This document shows positions 11,846 through 23,925 of a stretch of 64,000 bases of DNA, one piece after another (the first letter of the stretch is position 1; every line of letters begins with the position of its first letter). This DNA comes from Endothia cerciana (Eukaryota > Ascomycota > Sordariomycetes > Diaporthales > Cryphonectriaceae): positions 310,001 through 374,000 of the forward strand of contig JALRMH010000010.1 of the NCBI GenBank assembly GCA_026119935.1, read 5' to 3'. The notes below the pieces were generated by a model, which saw nothing but the letters and a program-made list of their open reading frames with translations, was not told the DNA's origin and made no database searches. Both the position numbers and the translations under genes were made by a program.

Positions 11846-12391
11846 ATGTCAGCAGCAGACTATTATAACAGTGGCCCGAAGGGCGATTACTCACAATCCT
11901 ACAATGCGCCTAACCAGCCCCAGTACGCCGGCGCACCGCCAGCCTACCAGCAGTACCCGGGCCAGCAACCGCAGGAAGGCGAGAAGGGCCTCCTGGCCAC
12001 CGCGATAGGCGGCACGGCTGGCGGCGTCGCGGCGCACCACTTCGGGAAGTCGAGCAAGCTGAAGACGGCCCTGGGGGCAGTGGGCGGTGCGGTCGCCCTG
12101 AACGTCCTCGAGCACAAGATGCAGGGGCGGAACCACCACGGACATCACCAGGGTGGCGCGGGCGGGCTGCTCGGCGGCCTGATGGGCTCCGGGCAGCGGC
12201 AGCAGCAGCAGCAGCAGCAGCACCACCACCACCACCACCACGACGGTGGCCGGCCCCAGTTTGGTGGACACCACCATCACCAGCCTGGACCTTCCTTTGG
12301 GGGCTTTGGCGGTGGTTCTCATGGGCACCACGGTCACCACCCCGGGCATCACGGTCACCATGGGCACCATGGAGGCCTTGGCGGGTGGTAG
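11846..12391 (+). CDS. Glycine-zipper protein with poly-Gln/poly-His and His-Gly-rich tail
   Basis: A 181-aa intronless protein of unknown function. Residues 1-45 are Tyr/Gln/Pro-rich and probably disordered. Residues about 48-88 (GLLATAIGGTAGGVAAHHFG and ALGAVGGAVALNVLEHK) have the small-residue spacing of a glycine-zipper 2TM motif and could insert into or associate with membranes. Residues 119-132 are Q7-H7 encoded by CAG and CAC runs, and the C-terminus repeats HHGHH/GHHGHHG units, a possible metal-binding tail. The CAG/CAC tract is slippage-prone and likely length-polymorphic. No signal peptide. Related small glycine-zipper proteins occur in many ascomycetes without assigned function. 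Confidence 0.7.
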   Translation: MSAADYYNSGPKGDYSQSYNAPNQPQYAGAPPAYQQYPGQQPQEGEKGLLATAIGGTAGGVAAHHFGKSSKLKTALGAVGGAVALNVLEHKMQGRNHHGHHQGGAGGLLGGLMGSGQRQQQQQQQHHHHHHHDGGRPQFGGHHHHQPGPSFGGFGGGSHGHHGHHPGHHGHHGHHGGLGGW

Positions 12392-12678
12392 ACTCGAGGA
12401 AGACTGGGCCGTTACGGATGTCGATTTCATGATGATGGTTTTTTGGGCATTGCGGACTACACTAGGCGTTCTGGCACGAATGAATTGGTTTTTGGGTCAA
12501 GGACATCGGAATCTAGGCATGGACTTGGGCCGTTTATCAGATGATTGCACGCGCCAATACCCAGGGATATAGAGATCAAAAGCGGCATATGAATATGACA
12601 TCCATTCCGATCGTACTAAGCATTTGTACCCCCATGTGTGTTCGCTTGTGTCCCTCAGAAAATAGCCCCGGCCCCATT

Positions 12679-13623
12679 TCAGCGAGTGAATTCCTCGACG
12701 TAACCCAGCAGCTTCTTGCCGACAGCCTCGTAAACCGGGTCCTCCAGGCCCAGCCCGAAGCAGTACGAGACATGGTTGTGCCCCTCCAGCACCTCCAGCA
12801 ACGGCAGCCTGCCGAACCTCTTCCCGTGCTCGCGCACGAACTCGAACGTCCCGTCGAGGATCTCGTCCGCCTCGAACTCCCCAACGGTCACCCTCAGCGC
12901 GACCGGGAACTCGCCCCTCGGCGGCGCCCCCTCGGTCCCGAAGTACCTCTGCCGGAACAGCGCCAGCGGGCCCCACCGGCCGTTGATCTCGAAGGCGTTC
13001 TCGGTCCGGAACCAGGACGTCAGCGCCTTGACCCTCGGCGGGTCGGTGTCGTCCATGGTGAAGGGCGCGGACAGCGAGACGAGGCCCGCGAGGAGGGGCC
13101 GGGGGCTCGGGTCGAGGTAGCCCAGGAACAGGGCGGTCATGAGGTGGACGCCGCCGGCGGACTGGCCCATTGCGACGACCCTGGAGGGGTCGCCGCCGTA
13201 CCGGGTGATGTTGGCCTGGACCCACCGGAGGGCGGCGGCCACGTCCTCGGCGCCGTCGGGGTGGTGGCCCGTCTGCAGGGCGAGGCGGTAGGTGGCGAGG
13301 GCGGTGACGCAGCCGTGCCTGGTGAAGTAGTTGCCGACGTTGGCGTAGATGTTGGGCGTCTGGTCGTTGTCGCCCGCCACCAGGCCCCCGCCGTGGAAGT
13401 AGACGACGACGGGCCGGCCGGAAGTCCCGGAGGCGGGGGTGTAGACGTCGATGCGGTTCCTGTCGTCGGGCCCGTACTTGTTGGCCTTGTCCGCCCTGAC
13501 CTCGCCGCCATACTTGGCGTTCTGCTGGGCCTGGACGGGCTCGTAGACCTTGACGAGTGCCGGGGGGACGTCGGGCGACCAGGTCTTGCCGACCTTGGCC
13601 AGAGTCTCTCGGACGGCCTCCAT
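12679..13623 (-). CDS. Alpha/beta hydrolase (esterase/lipase, HSL/BD-FAE-like)
   Basis: A 314-aa intronless cytosolic hydrolase. It has the oxyanion-hole motif YFHGGGLVAGD and the nucleophile elbow GQSAGG. The acid residue is probably in VGEFEADEILDGTFEF, and the catalytic His is probably in LEGHNHVSY. No signal peptide. The start at 13623 (MEAVRETLAKVGKTW) is preferred over upstream in-frame codons because the preceding residues are unlike the family. It resembles arylformamidase/BD-FAE-type carboxylesterases, but the substrate cannot be told. Very GC-rich codons generate a 367-codon open frame on the opposite strand, treated as a shadow. Confidence 0.82.
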   Translation of the reverse strand: MEAVRETLAKVGKTWSPDVPPALVKVYEPVQAQQNAKYGGEVRADKANKYGPDDRNRIDVYTPASGTSGRPVVVYFHGGGLVAGDNDQTPNIYANVGNYFTRHGCVTALATYRLALQTGHHPDGAEDVAAALRWVQANITRYGGDPSRVVAMGQSAGGVHLMTALFLGYLDPSPRPLLAGLVSLSAPFTMDDTDPPRVKALTSWFRTENAFEINGRWGPLALFRQRYFGTEGAPPRGEFPVALRVTVGEFEADEILDGTFEFVREHGKRFGRLPLLEVLEGHNHVSYCFGLGLEDPVYEAVGKKLLGYVEEFTR

Positions 13624-14598
13624 GATGCCGGTGCTGGTGGGTGATGAGGCCTGGGAGTGGGATGGGTGGACCTTGAGATAGGATATTGTATACGGACTCT
13701 TTAACCAACGGGTCCTCGGGCAGGCTGACCTATATAGAAGCAGTTCTTTGCCGGTAAATCCGTCTTTTCTCTCCCCGTCCTCACAGCGTCCGTGTCGGGC
13801 TCGGAAATTCCGGGCCATGAAGTGTTGTGGATTCATTGGGTGCCTCGGATCAGACATCCTCTCCGTGCTCGAGGGGGTCCGTCCAGAGGTCAAAACATAT
13901 TAATCTGAAACCATGGTAAAAGCAGTGATATATCTCAACGCCGCATGGGTGTTGCCTCCCTCGAGGCAGATCATCCTACCATGCCTGGCCCTGGGCCGTG
14001 AGGGCTACTCATGATGTGGGGGAGGGTATCTGCTTCTCCTCCTCTTTGTTGGTCCTCTATTATGCTGATCTGTAGCACACCAGCATTGGCTCCTTTGTAT
14101 TCCCCCCCTCAGAACAGTTGTGTATCCTGGAGCTGTCGACGTGCAGTAGTATGGTAGGATGTGCCCATGGCTGATGACATGTACCATAGGAATGGAACAA
14201 TAGGCCTCACCTACCCGAGGTTCAGAACCCCCCTGTCGGCGCTAAACCCTGGAGGTGTGGGCTCGCCTGTTCGCCTGGAGCTGTGTAGTGCCGAAACCCC
14301 AGAGCCAGCCGTCGCCTGTGCCAGGGTGTCAGGGACCCGGTTGGGGGGGGCCCCACAGCAGCAGTAGCCCCAGCAGTGCGATACCACTGGACGCCAAAAG
14401 CCGCAATCGCACCCTCGCCGACAGCTTTGTTGGGTGGGTGAACTTTTCCTGACCACATCACATCACCCAAGGCATCTTACGCAGCCAAACCCTCATTTTC
14501 AACTTCTCAGACGGACAATCGTCGTCGTCGCCTCCCGAGCAGCCGCCACCACCACCAGCCAGTTCCTTCTGTTTCTTCCATCTCTCCATTCACTCAGG
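13624..14598. other. Divergent promoter region between hydrolase and malate dehydrogenase
   Basis: Shared upstream region of two divergent genes. The 100 nt before 14599 are CT/CA-rich, as in leaders of highly expressed fungal genes. No ORF or RNA gene was seen. Confidence 0.5.
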
Positions 14599-15891
14599 AT
14601 GTTCTCTGCCGCACGCATCCAGCGCCGTGCCTTTTCGGCCTCGGCCCGCCAGGTGCGTAACCCGTATAGCGGTTTTTTTCTTGGGGGGGGGGGGTTTTTT
14701 TGGCGGTTTTTTTCTTCTTCTTCAAATTCCCGATTGGGGACGACGCGGACGACGCGCCCTGGGAAAGAGATAAACATCAATTAACAACTTACCGTGATCT
14801 CTCCAGCTGTCCAAGGTGACCGTCCTCGGCGCTGCTGGTGGCATCGGCCAGCCTCTGTCCCTGCTGCTCAAGCTCAACCCCAGAGTCACCGAGCTCGCCC
14901 TCTACGATATCCGCCTGGCTCCTGGTAAGCCTTTCTCCCGAGATCTTCCCTTGACCCGAGACGACCCGCCGGCCGGCCGCCCGGTTTGTCTTCTGCATCT
15001 GCCCTGCCCTGCCCGGCGCTGACCGACCGCCTTCTCTCACCTCCGCCCTCAGGCGTCGCCGCCGACATCGCCCACATCAACACCAAGTCCAACGTCCAGG
15101 GCTACGATGCCACCTCGTCCGGCCTGGCCTCCGCCCTCAAGGGCTCCGAGGTCGTGCTGATCCCCGCCGGCGTGCCCCGCAAGCCCGGCATGGACCGCGA
15201 CGACCTCTTCAACACCAACGCCTCCATCGTCCGCGACCTCGCCAAGGCCTGCGCCGACTCCTGCCCCGAGGCCAACATCCTCGTCATCTCCAACCCCGTC
15301 AACTCCACCGTCCCCATCGTCTCCGAGGTCTTCAAGGCCCGCGGCGTCTACAACCCCAAGCGCCTCTTCGGCGTCACCACCCTCGACGTCGTCCGCGCCT
15401 CCCGCTTCGTCTCCGCCCTCAAGGGCACCGACCCCGCCGACGAGAACATCACCGTCGTCGGCGGCCACAGCGGCGTCACCATCGTCCCCCTCTTCAGCCA
15501 GTCCAACCACCCCGAACTGTCCTCCAACGCCGAGCTGGTCCACCGCGTCCAGTTCGGCGGCGACGAGGTCGTTAAGGCCAAGGACGGCGCCGGCTCCGCC
15601 ACCCTGTCCATGGCCATGGCCGGCGCCCGCATGGCCGAGTCCCTGCTCCGCGCCGCCCAGGGCGAGAAGGGCGTCGTCGAGCCCACCTTTGTCGACTCCC
15701 CCCTCTACAAGGACCAGGGCGTCAGCTTCTTCTCCTCCAAGGTCGAGCTCGGCCCCAACGGCGTCGAGAAGATCCTGCCCCTCGGCAAGATCGACGCCAA
15801 CGAGGAGAAGATGCTCGAGGCCTGCCTCGCCGACCTGAAGAAGAACATCGAGAAGGGCGTTGCCTTCGTCGCCAAGAACCCCGGCGCGTAA
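14599..15891 (+). CDS. MDH1: Malate dehydrogenase, mitochondrial
   Basis: Interconverts malate and oxaloacetate with NAD in the TCA cycle. Exons 14599-14652, 14807-14924 and 15053-15891 give 336 aa. Exon 1 encodes an Arg/Ala/Ser-rich presequence (MFSAARIQRRAFSASARQ) typical of matrix import. Diagnostic features are the NAD-binding VLGAAGGIGQPLSLLLK, substrate-specificity loop AGVPRKPGMDRDDLF, NPVNSTVPI, and the catalytic His in VVGGHSGVTIVPL. Intron 2 has a GCTGAC branch; intron 1 (154 nt) carries an 11-G run and T-rich tracts. Third codon positions are almost all C or G, far more biased than the neighbours, which indicates high expression. The C-terminus lacks a peroxisomal SKL signal, supporting the mitochondrial form. 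Confidence 0.96.
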
Positions 15892-16541
15892 GGAGCGGAC
15901 CCACCAGAGGGGGGAAGACGGCGGTCGCGACCTTAGACGGTGCGGGTTGGCTGGCTAGAGTTTCCCACGTTTTACGCCTCGGTCTGGATCCGGTTCAGTT
16001 GCGGCAGTACAGGCAGGGTACATGAAAACAAGAGGGTGGATGGCTGCTCTCGGCGTAGTCTAGTCTCTTCGTGTCCTTCCGGACTAAATAGACCGCTTGT
16101 ACCATAGCACAATATATATTTTTTTCTTCTTCCGATTCCATGCATAATGCGCTACCTGACAGGCTCAACACGTCCCGCGTTGCCAATGAGTAGGAAGTGC
16201 GGGAGGGACTCGCAGGACGACTCCACAAAGTGCTCACTGACATGAGAGGATTTTCAAGAGCGCAGACTGCACGGCAGACAGCCTCACCAGGACGAAGGCT
16301 CTACAAGCACGATTGTCTGGGGCGTCACCGTAGTTCAAGAACTTATGAAAAGGTTGATGTAGGCCCCGACTAGAGCGGACCATGGGAGTGATGTATTGGT
16401 ACACACGTGTCTATAATGTCCGCACTCTACCTGTAGACGCAACCCCCCCCCCCCCCACCGAACCATTTGGAGCTGCCCTGTCTAAGCATTTTGCGGCATC
16501 CCACCACTTTTATGCACCCATTAATCAGTCCGTCAGTCTTG
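15892..16541. other. Intergenic, tail-to-tail; poly-C tract
   Basis: Convergent 3' ends of malate dehydrogenase and the P5A-ATPase. Contains a 14-C run starting at 16443. No gene is supported. Confidence 0.5.
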
Positions 16542-19500
16542 CTAGCGTCCCTCCCTCCAGGTCTGCAGCCGCTGCCTCTGTTGCTCGACCTTGCGCTCGA
16601 ACTCGGCCACCTTCTCCAATCTCCGGCGCTCTTCCTCCGCATCCTTCTTCTTCTGCTCCTCCTGGCGGCGGGCCAGCTCCCTCTCAAGCTGGTCTGGTCT
16701 GCGCAGCGCGATGTCGCGGGGTCGGTAGTCGGAGAACAGCCTCTTGAGCACGACTTCGATGACCCAGCACGCCGCGTAGTCGATAATCATAACCATGGTC
16801 ATGGTTGACCTGAACTCGGCAGTGAAGGGCACCAACTTCATCTGCTCGTTGAGTTCCGGGATGAACTCGGTCGAGCAGGAGAAGGCGATGGCCGTCACAC
16901 CAACGATGCCGTAGAACATGCCCTTGTTCTCAGAGAGGGACTCGCGGAAGGGTCGGCCTTGGTAGTTCACAGCAAATGTGCTGATCTGCTGGATGAGCTG
17001 GAGGAGGTAGACGGCGCTGTTGAGGAGTGACGGTGAGAACTCGGCTTCGAGGTCGACAACTTCGGAGCGACTGTTACAGGTAATGTTAGCACGCTGATCC
17101 AGCAATGGAAGATATGAGGGATTGACTCACGGCTCAATCTTGTCGCAGAAGTTGGAGATGTAGATCAGGGTGACAATGTGAACAGCGAATTGACCGAGGA
17201 TGGATCCGATGATATAAAAGTTGAAAATGTTTGGCTGCGGCCGCTCCTTGGAGAGACCCTCGACGGACTTGGCGCGGGAGATAGACAAAAAGCACACACT
17301 CATGAGCATGCCGCTGATAGTATACTGCCCGTCACCGAACTTGATACCTTCGAGATACAGGACACTCAAACTGTAAGCGGTGATCAGGCAGTTGAGTGCC
17401 AGAATCTTGTACATCTGGATGGTGGCAACAAGGGTACAACGACCCTGGCGGATGATGTTGGGAATGGCAATGACGTTGCGAAGCTTGGATGTAAAGGGGG
17501 CGGCCACAGAGGCGTCGCCAAGCTTCAGGGCGGGAGGCTCGCCATCATCAAGCTCGCTGTCCATCATCTGCTGCTGAAGCTTCTCGGCAAAGCTCTGAAC
17601 CTTCTTGGTAGCCTCTGCCTGCCTGGCAGCACGAGGATCCGCGTTGATGAGTTGTTGAGCACCAGGAGAAGTGACGGTCTCGATTGGCTGTTGATGTCCC
17701 TGAGCACGAGCGTACTCGGCGGGGGAGACTCCCTTCTTCTGAGCTTCGCGCTCAACGGCTTTCTGGTAGTTAGGGTTGCTCGGTCCGGGGGGGTAGAGAT
17801 GAGCAATCATGGGCGGAACCGGGGGTGCAGGCTGATTGAAGCGCTTCATCAGGTCGACCTGCTTCTGGTACATCTCTTTCATCCTCGTGTTCCGAGAATG
17901 CTCGGCAATACGATTGAGGTCCTCCGGAGTTCCGTTTAGCAAAGCGACACCGATATGGGCTTGCTTCAAGGCGCCGACATCATTCGTTCCGTCACCAGCC
18001 ATCAGAGTGAAGTAACCCATGTCCTTGTAGCCGAGCAGGAGTTCCTCCTTCTGCTTTGGCGACACTCGGGCATATACCCAGGTGTACCGCAAAATTTGCT
18101 TCCAGCCAATTTGATCTTTGAACTTGGACAGGGCGTAGCCAGTCACGCACAGGTCATACTTGGTCAGGATGTCTGAGCTGATAGGCTGAGAAGGATCGAC
18201 TTGAATGTTGGTGTGTCCATCGACGCTGTGCCAGATGAGTTTGTCTGCGTCAGCGTTCTGCTCAGGGGCATCCAAGATGAGCACGTCACGGTCGACAATC
18301 TCAACTTCTCTAGCAACATGAACAGCAGTGAGAGGATTGTCTCCAGTGATCATGACGACTCTGTGGCTGCTCTCGTTGAGCATCTGCACAGCTTGCTTCG
18401 CGTCTTCCTTCAGCGGGGTGTGCAGAACCAGGAAACCCGCGAAGGTGAGCGCGGATTCGACAGTTTCACGCTTGAGCTCGTTGATCCTCTTCGAGCCCAG
18501 CTCGTCCCCGGTGGACAATTGCTTGTATGCGAGAGCCAAAACACGCGAACCCCGTCGCGTGAAATATTTGAATGTTTCCTCGTAGTTTGCAGGAACCGTG
18601 ACAAGCATATTCATGATAGTCTCCGGAGCGCCCTTCACACCAACAAAAGCTCCATGCACCTGTTCGCCGGTCTTCGGGTCCTTGCTGTTCACCGTGGCAA
18701 CAGAGCTCTGTCGCTTCAGGGCAGAAGAGAATTGGAAGCGACGCTTGATCTGAACAGTTCCCTGAACGCCTCCAGCGGCAGCTGTGGCAGGCTTGTGCAC
18801 CAGAACATCATTCTTGCCAAGGTTCCAACCGAGAGACGCCAGCGTCGCCTTTTCCATGGGGTCACCAACAATGTCTCCTTCGTCAAGCTTAACAAGAGCA
18901 TGGGCGGTGGCCAGGACCAGGGTTGTGTTTATGCCGGTGTCCCTAACGGGAGTTATGTGGCTATGGGCGCCATCGGATTCCAGAGGTGTCGAGGTACCAG
19001 ATTTGCCTAGACCAAGCCCGGCGATGCCTTCAACAACCAGATCCTCTCCAGTGAGCGTACCGGTTTTGTCGAAGCAAGCCACGTCGACACGCCCGGCGAA
19101 CGGGATACGGAACGGCTCGGTACAGAAGATGGCGTATCTGGCGAGAGCAGACAGACTCGTGTTGACAGCCAGACTCAGTTCCATAGGTAGCTCGGGAGGC
19201 ACCACACTGGTGACGATAAGGACACAATCCAGCAGGAGCTTCGATCGCTTGCGGTCCTTCTCGACGCCGTCGGTCCACACGTACCAGGATGCGGCAATTG
19301 CGAAGACGAGAAGAAACAGGATGAAGAGCAGAGCTTCGGCATTGTTGGCTGACACTCTTTCAGTCGAGTAGATCATGGTGCGAACCAGACTGCCCTGCGA
19401 GGTCTCAAATCCCGTCTTCATGACAATAGCCATCGCCCCGTTGTCGGGTGGAAGAGGCACCCCGGATGCGATTGGTGGCTTCTGCTCGTCGGGGTTGCCG

Positions 19501-20647
19501 TGGGTGATCTGAAGGACTTTGGTACCTCCCCAGAGGAAGGCATTCTTGTCGAGGCCCTCAGTCTCTATCGTCGCATCACCAGGGCGCAGTTGGATGGACT
19601 CCTTGAGCAGGGGTGTACTCTCTCCTGAAAGCATAGCCTCGTTCACGATGGCCGTTCCCTCAACCAAGAGCATGTCGCAGGCGACACCGCTGTCTTCCTT
19701 GGTCCGGCCGACGGAGACAAGGTCGCCTGGCAGAAGCTTGTCGCTGTAGGTCTCGGTCCATTTTCCCAGTCGGTAGACCAGAAGCTCGTATGGCTTGATG
19801 CTCATCCCCCGGAACTCATTCAGGGTACGCTGGCGTTGCCAGACAACGGTGCTCTCGAAGACAACGAGCATGAATAGGGTGAACAGCGAATAATACCAAT
19901 AGTCGTCCAGCATCCACAAGCCCACGCAGAAGATCTGGAACACGAAGAAGGGTGCGACGGCGTGTTCCTTGAAGAGTTCGGTAAAGGTCGGGACGGGGAT
20001 GTCGAAGGTATTCGTCCCATAGTATTGCTCCAAGTGCTTGAGCTCCGCGGTGCTTTTGATGCCCTTGGACTTCTGGAAGGTCCCGATTGTCGGCTTCGGG
20101 TCGGCATCGATTGCATAGGTCAGGGTCGCAAAGGTGTTACTTTCGGGACTGTACAGGAATCGGCGCTTCTGGAAGAGGAACGAGACGTTGATCTTGTCGC
20201 CGACCTAGGGTACTCGACGGGTTAGTACAGTGCAGGCGCACTGCTATTGGGACGAACGCGCCAAGAGCTCACCTTCTCGCGATCCAGCTTGCAGATATCG
20301 GCGGCTCCAGCGTTCGCGATCGGAATGACCTTGATCAACTGTGCCTCGTCGAAAGACCTGGCGGCTTTCGCAGTGAAGATTCCCTTGAGATCGACACTCC
20401 AGTGGGTGCTCAACCAGAATAAGCTCTGGAAGGTGATGATGGTACCCATCCATACGAAGGTCCATTCTTGACCACCGATGTGCTTGTCATAGAGTTCAGG
20501 ACTCAGGTAGAAGGCCAGGAACACTGGCCATGCGATCGCGAAGGGCCATATGTAGGCATGTAGGAAGAGAGGTCGAGGGGACAGGAGCTCGGCAGACTTG
20601 ATCTGCGAGTTGTCCACGAGCCTCGGCGGCGGCGGCGGCGGCGCCAT
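16542..20647 (-). CDS. SPF1: P5A-type ATPase, ER transmembrane-helix dislocase Spf1
   Basis: An endoplasmic-reticulum P-type ATPase that extracts mis-inserted transmembrane helices and influences Mn, sterol and protein quality control. Exons 20647-20273, 20204-17131 and 17070-16542 join in frame to 1325 aa, full length for the family. The P5 signature PPELPMELS precedes the phosphorylation site DKTGTLTGE (Asp near residue 504). Other catalytic motifs are MLSGESTPL, MITGDNPLTA and AGDGTNDVGALKQAH. A fungal insertion rich in Pro/Gln/Ala lies before the last membrane helices, and the C-terminus is a charged coiled coil (EEERRRLEKVAEFERK). The start at MAPPPPPP is chosen over an upstream in-frame ATG. 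Intron 2 has a GCTAAC branch site. Confidence 0.95.
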
Positions 20648-21282
20648 GGTCGGGTCGCGCGCAACAGTATGAGGGGTGATTACGAAGGGAACGAAGGAGC
20701 AATTATTGATCCATGCGCCGGACAGGAGGTGCGACGGATGCTGAGAGGGGCTTATCACCCAACCTGCTGGAAAAGACAACGTCGATGGCTGATAGGCAGA
20801 ACGCTTAGTGACGACAAGAAATTTGGAGTCGTTATCTGGCTACTTTCCTACAGGCAGGCATCGTCCGTAGCTCAGCACCATTACTCAGTAGCTTTCCCTA
20901 TGCGGCAGCGCACAGACCATCCTGAACAGAGGATCCACGCCTCAGCTTGGCTGCTTCCTCAGGCTTCCTCATCCTTCTACAACCAGCGCTGCACAATCTT
21001 CGAGGCATCCCTTCTGCTTCTTCAACACTCAACGGGAGGAACCCACAGGACTTCGCCATGGTTCCTTCATGGCCCCTAGACTCCCAGTGTCATCCGATAT
21101 TTCTGCATTCCACCTAGCAGCTTGAAAGATATACAGGGTTGTTTAGGGAAATGTCATTTCCAAGTTAACTACCGGGTGGTTTTTATTATTTTTAAAAAGG
21201 ACAGAGGAAAGCGTAGAGAGAAAGCGGAAATTCCATTGTTCATTCTTCAATACCATATTCTACCACTGTTTTGCAGCGACCA
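20648..21282. other. Intergenic, Spf1 promoter
   Basis: Upstream of Spf1 and 3' flank of the MOSC gene. Nothing further was seen. Confidence 0.5.
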
Positions 21283-22341
21283 TCATTTGTATGGAGGCCA
21301 GTCCCAGACACAACGTTCCTCGAGTCTTTTTGTGACGGTCACCACGTTGCCAACCCTGATCTCTGCCTCCTCGTCCACGAGGAAACCATATCGGCCAAAT
21401 ATTGGCGACCACGGGTTACCTCGATCAACTCTCCGATCGCGCATCAGCTTCTTCAAAACCTGGCCAGACTCGCCTGTGCCCGGCCTTCCTGTCATGTAGT
21501 CCACATTGATCGAGACGCAACGCCCACAGTTCCCTGTCAGGACAAACCGAGCCCCCCCATCGACGGCGATCTCCCCCCAATAGTCCTCCTCGAAGGCCGC
21601 TTCGCCGTCGATGACTATGTTCGGCCGAAACTTGTGCATGTCCATCTCCTCGCCCTCGGGCAGGCGGCTGCTGACGTCCTTGACGGATGCCTCGGTGGTG
21701 AGGAGGAAGGCGGCCACGCAGGTGAAGGTCAGCCAGTGAGGATCTTCACCCCCTGTTCCGGTGAGAGAGCTTGCCATAGACGATAACCAGCCTTGGCTCT
21801 TCTGTTTCTGGGCGTGTGGCGACATGGTCCCAAGGACAGGTCGTCTTGCATCGCCGATGTAAACGAGAGTGGCCTCGAACCCGAAGCAGGAGCTGAACCA
21901 CGAGCTGTACTTCTCAGGCATACGGTAGCCCTGACACTTGCTCTTGTACAGGTCCACCTCGACAGTGTCCAAACCCGAGACGTCAGGGTCCAGGGGGATC
22001 TGGAGAGCCATCTTCTGCTCAGGAGTCGGCGGGAAGAGCGGCTCCTCGGGAATCTGATACCTCACGACGATGTTGCCATCGACAATCTCGGGGATGAACA
22101 AGGCACAAGATGGGAACCTGACGACCTCGATGGGCTCCAGGTGGCCATCGCTGTGTATCTTGAGGAGCATGAACCGGCGGTCGTACCGCACTCCTTGCCG
22201 GTCGAGCTTCGCATGCTGCTGTGAGATGCCCCGCAGCGATTTGATCGGGTATACGTAGATCTGCGAGGATTGGTATGACGGCCTGAAGGACTACAGTTAT
22301 TTTCTGAGACTGACGGGGGATCTCACCTGTGTGACCCTCAT
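21283..22341 (-). CDS. MOSC-domain molybdenum cofactor protein (mARC/YcbX-like)
   Basis: Probably a molybdenum-dependent N-reductive or sulfur-carrier enzyme of the mARC/YcbX group. A 15-nt first exon (22341-22327, MRVTQ) joins exon 2 (22260-21283) to give 330 aa. The first exon restores the conserved MOSC N-terminal beta-barrel IYVYPIKSLRG, which is why this start was chosen. The MOSC core reads HKFRPNIVIDGEAAFEEDYW, then GNCGRCVSINVDYMTG, whose Cys residues are where the Mo ligand is expected. No [2Fe-2S] domain is attached and no N-terminal transmembrane anchor is apparent, so the localisation is uncertain. Confidence 0.85.
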
Positions 22342-23330
22342 GGCGACTTGTGATGGTTTCTTTCGGATCTAGTTTGTAGGTCGAGTCCTCGAAGTGTCTT
22401 GCTTCACCAGCGCCTGAACCTTAATTCCCCGCGGCTGATGTCACCAGGGCGCGATCGCCGTTCAATGCTCGCCCGGGATGGACATTCCTTCCTCTCCCGC
22501 AACACGCTTGGAAGCTCTTATGTCGGCATCGACTTGCCTGCTGCCCTTCCCTATTAATAGCAACGACCTGAGATAAGAGTAAGAAGGCTGTGGTTCCACC
22601 CCGCCATCCAAGATGTCTCTGATACACAATCACCTTGCAGCTCGTGGCAGCCAAACGACCCATTTGTCGACTTTACGGCCGGGCGGCAGCAATGACAAGC
22701 TGCAAGGTTCTATGGTAGGGAAGTCCTCACTCAACGTGACCGCTCATTCGTCAACTTTGTCTGGGACCTTCTGTGGGGTACCCACTCCAGCATGGTCCTC
22801 ATGCCGTGGCAAGAGTCCTGTAGACGGCTTCATGGGACTAGATCTCGTTGCACTCAGAGGTTTTCGGCCTGTTGCGAAAAGAGTTGGTGGCTTCGAGGCA
22901 TCAATGGAGTTCCCTTGTTACCGAACATTCAGCGCTATCTCTCAAGCCCTTTGGACCGGTCGTACGCTGACAATGAAATTCGAGACGTTGGGGCGGGATA
23001 TGGAAAAATTACAATAGTTTCTTGATATTGTCATGCGCCCTGCTTAATATTGTGTGTGCTGCGCCCTGACATACCACCCTCCTGTCCCGAATACTTTCTA
23101 TGGCTCTGGGCAAGAAACATGAAGAGGGCATAGAGAAACCAATTTCTTGTTCTGTGTTGATAACTTGCATTGTTCCCGAAAACCTTGAAAATGTGTCCTA
23201 TAAGTCCACTTATGCTCAATGATCTGTTGGGCTAGCCATCTGATGCAATGTTCCTCAGATAATTACAGCAAACTCAGCAAGCTGACACGAAGAAGACCAG
23301 AATCAAAACTACCTGTCCAACAAGTTTACA
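22342..23330. other. Intergenic between divergent MOSC and secreted-protein genes
   Basis: No convincing coding region. The short open frames here have no family features or splice support. Confidence 0.45.
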
Positions 23331-23925
23331 ATGACCCTCTCCACGACCTCACCTGCGGCTGCCCTCATAATCCTCTTGCCCCTCAGCTGTCTTGTAGCCT
23401 CAGCACGAACCATCTCATCTCCGGCCGTTCTCGCAAGGAGCAGTCTGTCACCGCACATGGATTGTTACAGCGGGGGCGAACAGTTCCAGAGCATGGGTAG
23501 CTGGGACCTGGTCAACGCCACTGTCCTCGCTGGTTGTAAAGACTTCGCTGGCTACGACGGCCACACGTTCAGGATCGGCGGCTCGGTAAGCATCTCTCTA
23601 GCTCCTCCCCCTCTTCCTCTCCTTTGTCATTTGAAATTCCACTGACGTCTTTGTGTAGATCAATTGGTGCGTAGACACTACGGCTGGTGAGGGCCCCAGC
23701 ATCAACCTGGCCATGAGATATAAAGGGGAGGCCGAGACCTGGACCGCCAAGGACGAGCACTACGACGGAGGCCTTACGTCCTACTGCTGGGCGGCCATGG
23801 AGTGGGCATTGACCAGGTGCATCTCCGGCGGCGTGTTCGAGAACCATAAGCTAGGCTCTGACATGGGCACCATTGGGTGGCAGTACTGGGATGTGAAGCT
23901 CGACCCCAACTCCGAGGCTTGCTAG
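23331..23925 (+). CDS. Small secreted six-cysteine protein (effector-like)
   Basis: Exons 23331-23585 and 23659-23925 (GTAAGC donor, ACTGAC branch, GTAG acceptor) give 173 aa. An N-terminal signal peptide ends near SCLVASA. The mature chain has six Cys (in MDCYSGG, AGCKDF, NWCVD, SYCWA, TRCIS and the final EAC), enough for three disulfides, and many aromatic residues. No known domain was recognised. The size, secretion and Cys pattern fit apoplastic effector candidates and also small fungal secreted antimicrobial or adhesive proteins. Function is unknown. Confidence 0.72.

Noticed and set aside
12543..12678. In-frame extension and overlap downstream of the alpha/beta hydrolase
   Set aside because: The conserved protein ends at the stop at 12679; the remaining frame is a different reading phase.
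12541..13644. 367-codon frame on the plus strand opposite the alpha/beta hydrolase
   Set aside because: Composition is that of an antisense shadow of GC-rich codons; the minus strand has clear catalytic motifs.
15049..15543. 164-codon minus-strand frame inside malate dehydrogenase
   Set aside because: Gly/Asp/Val-rich shadow of extreme third-position C/G bias.
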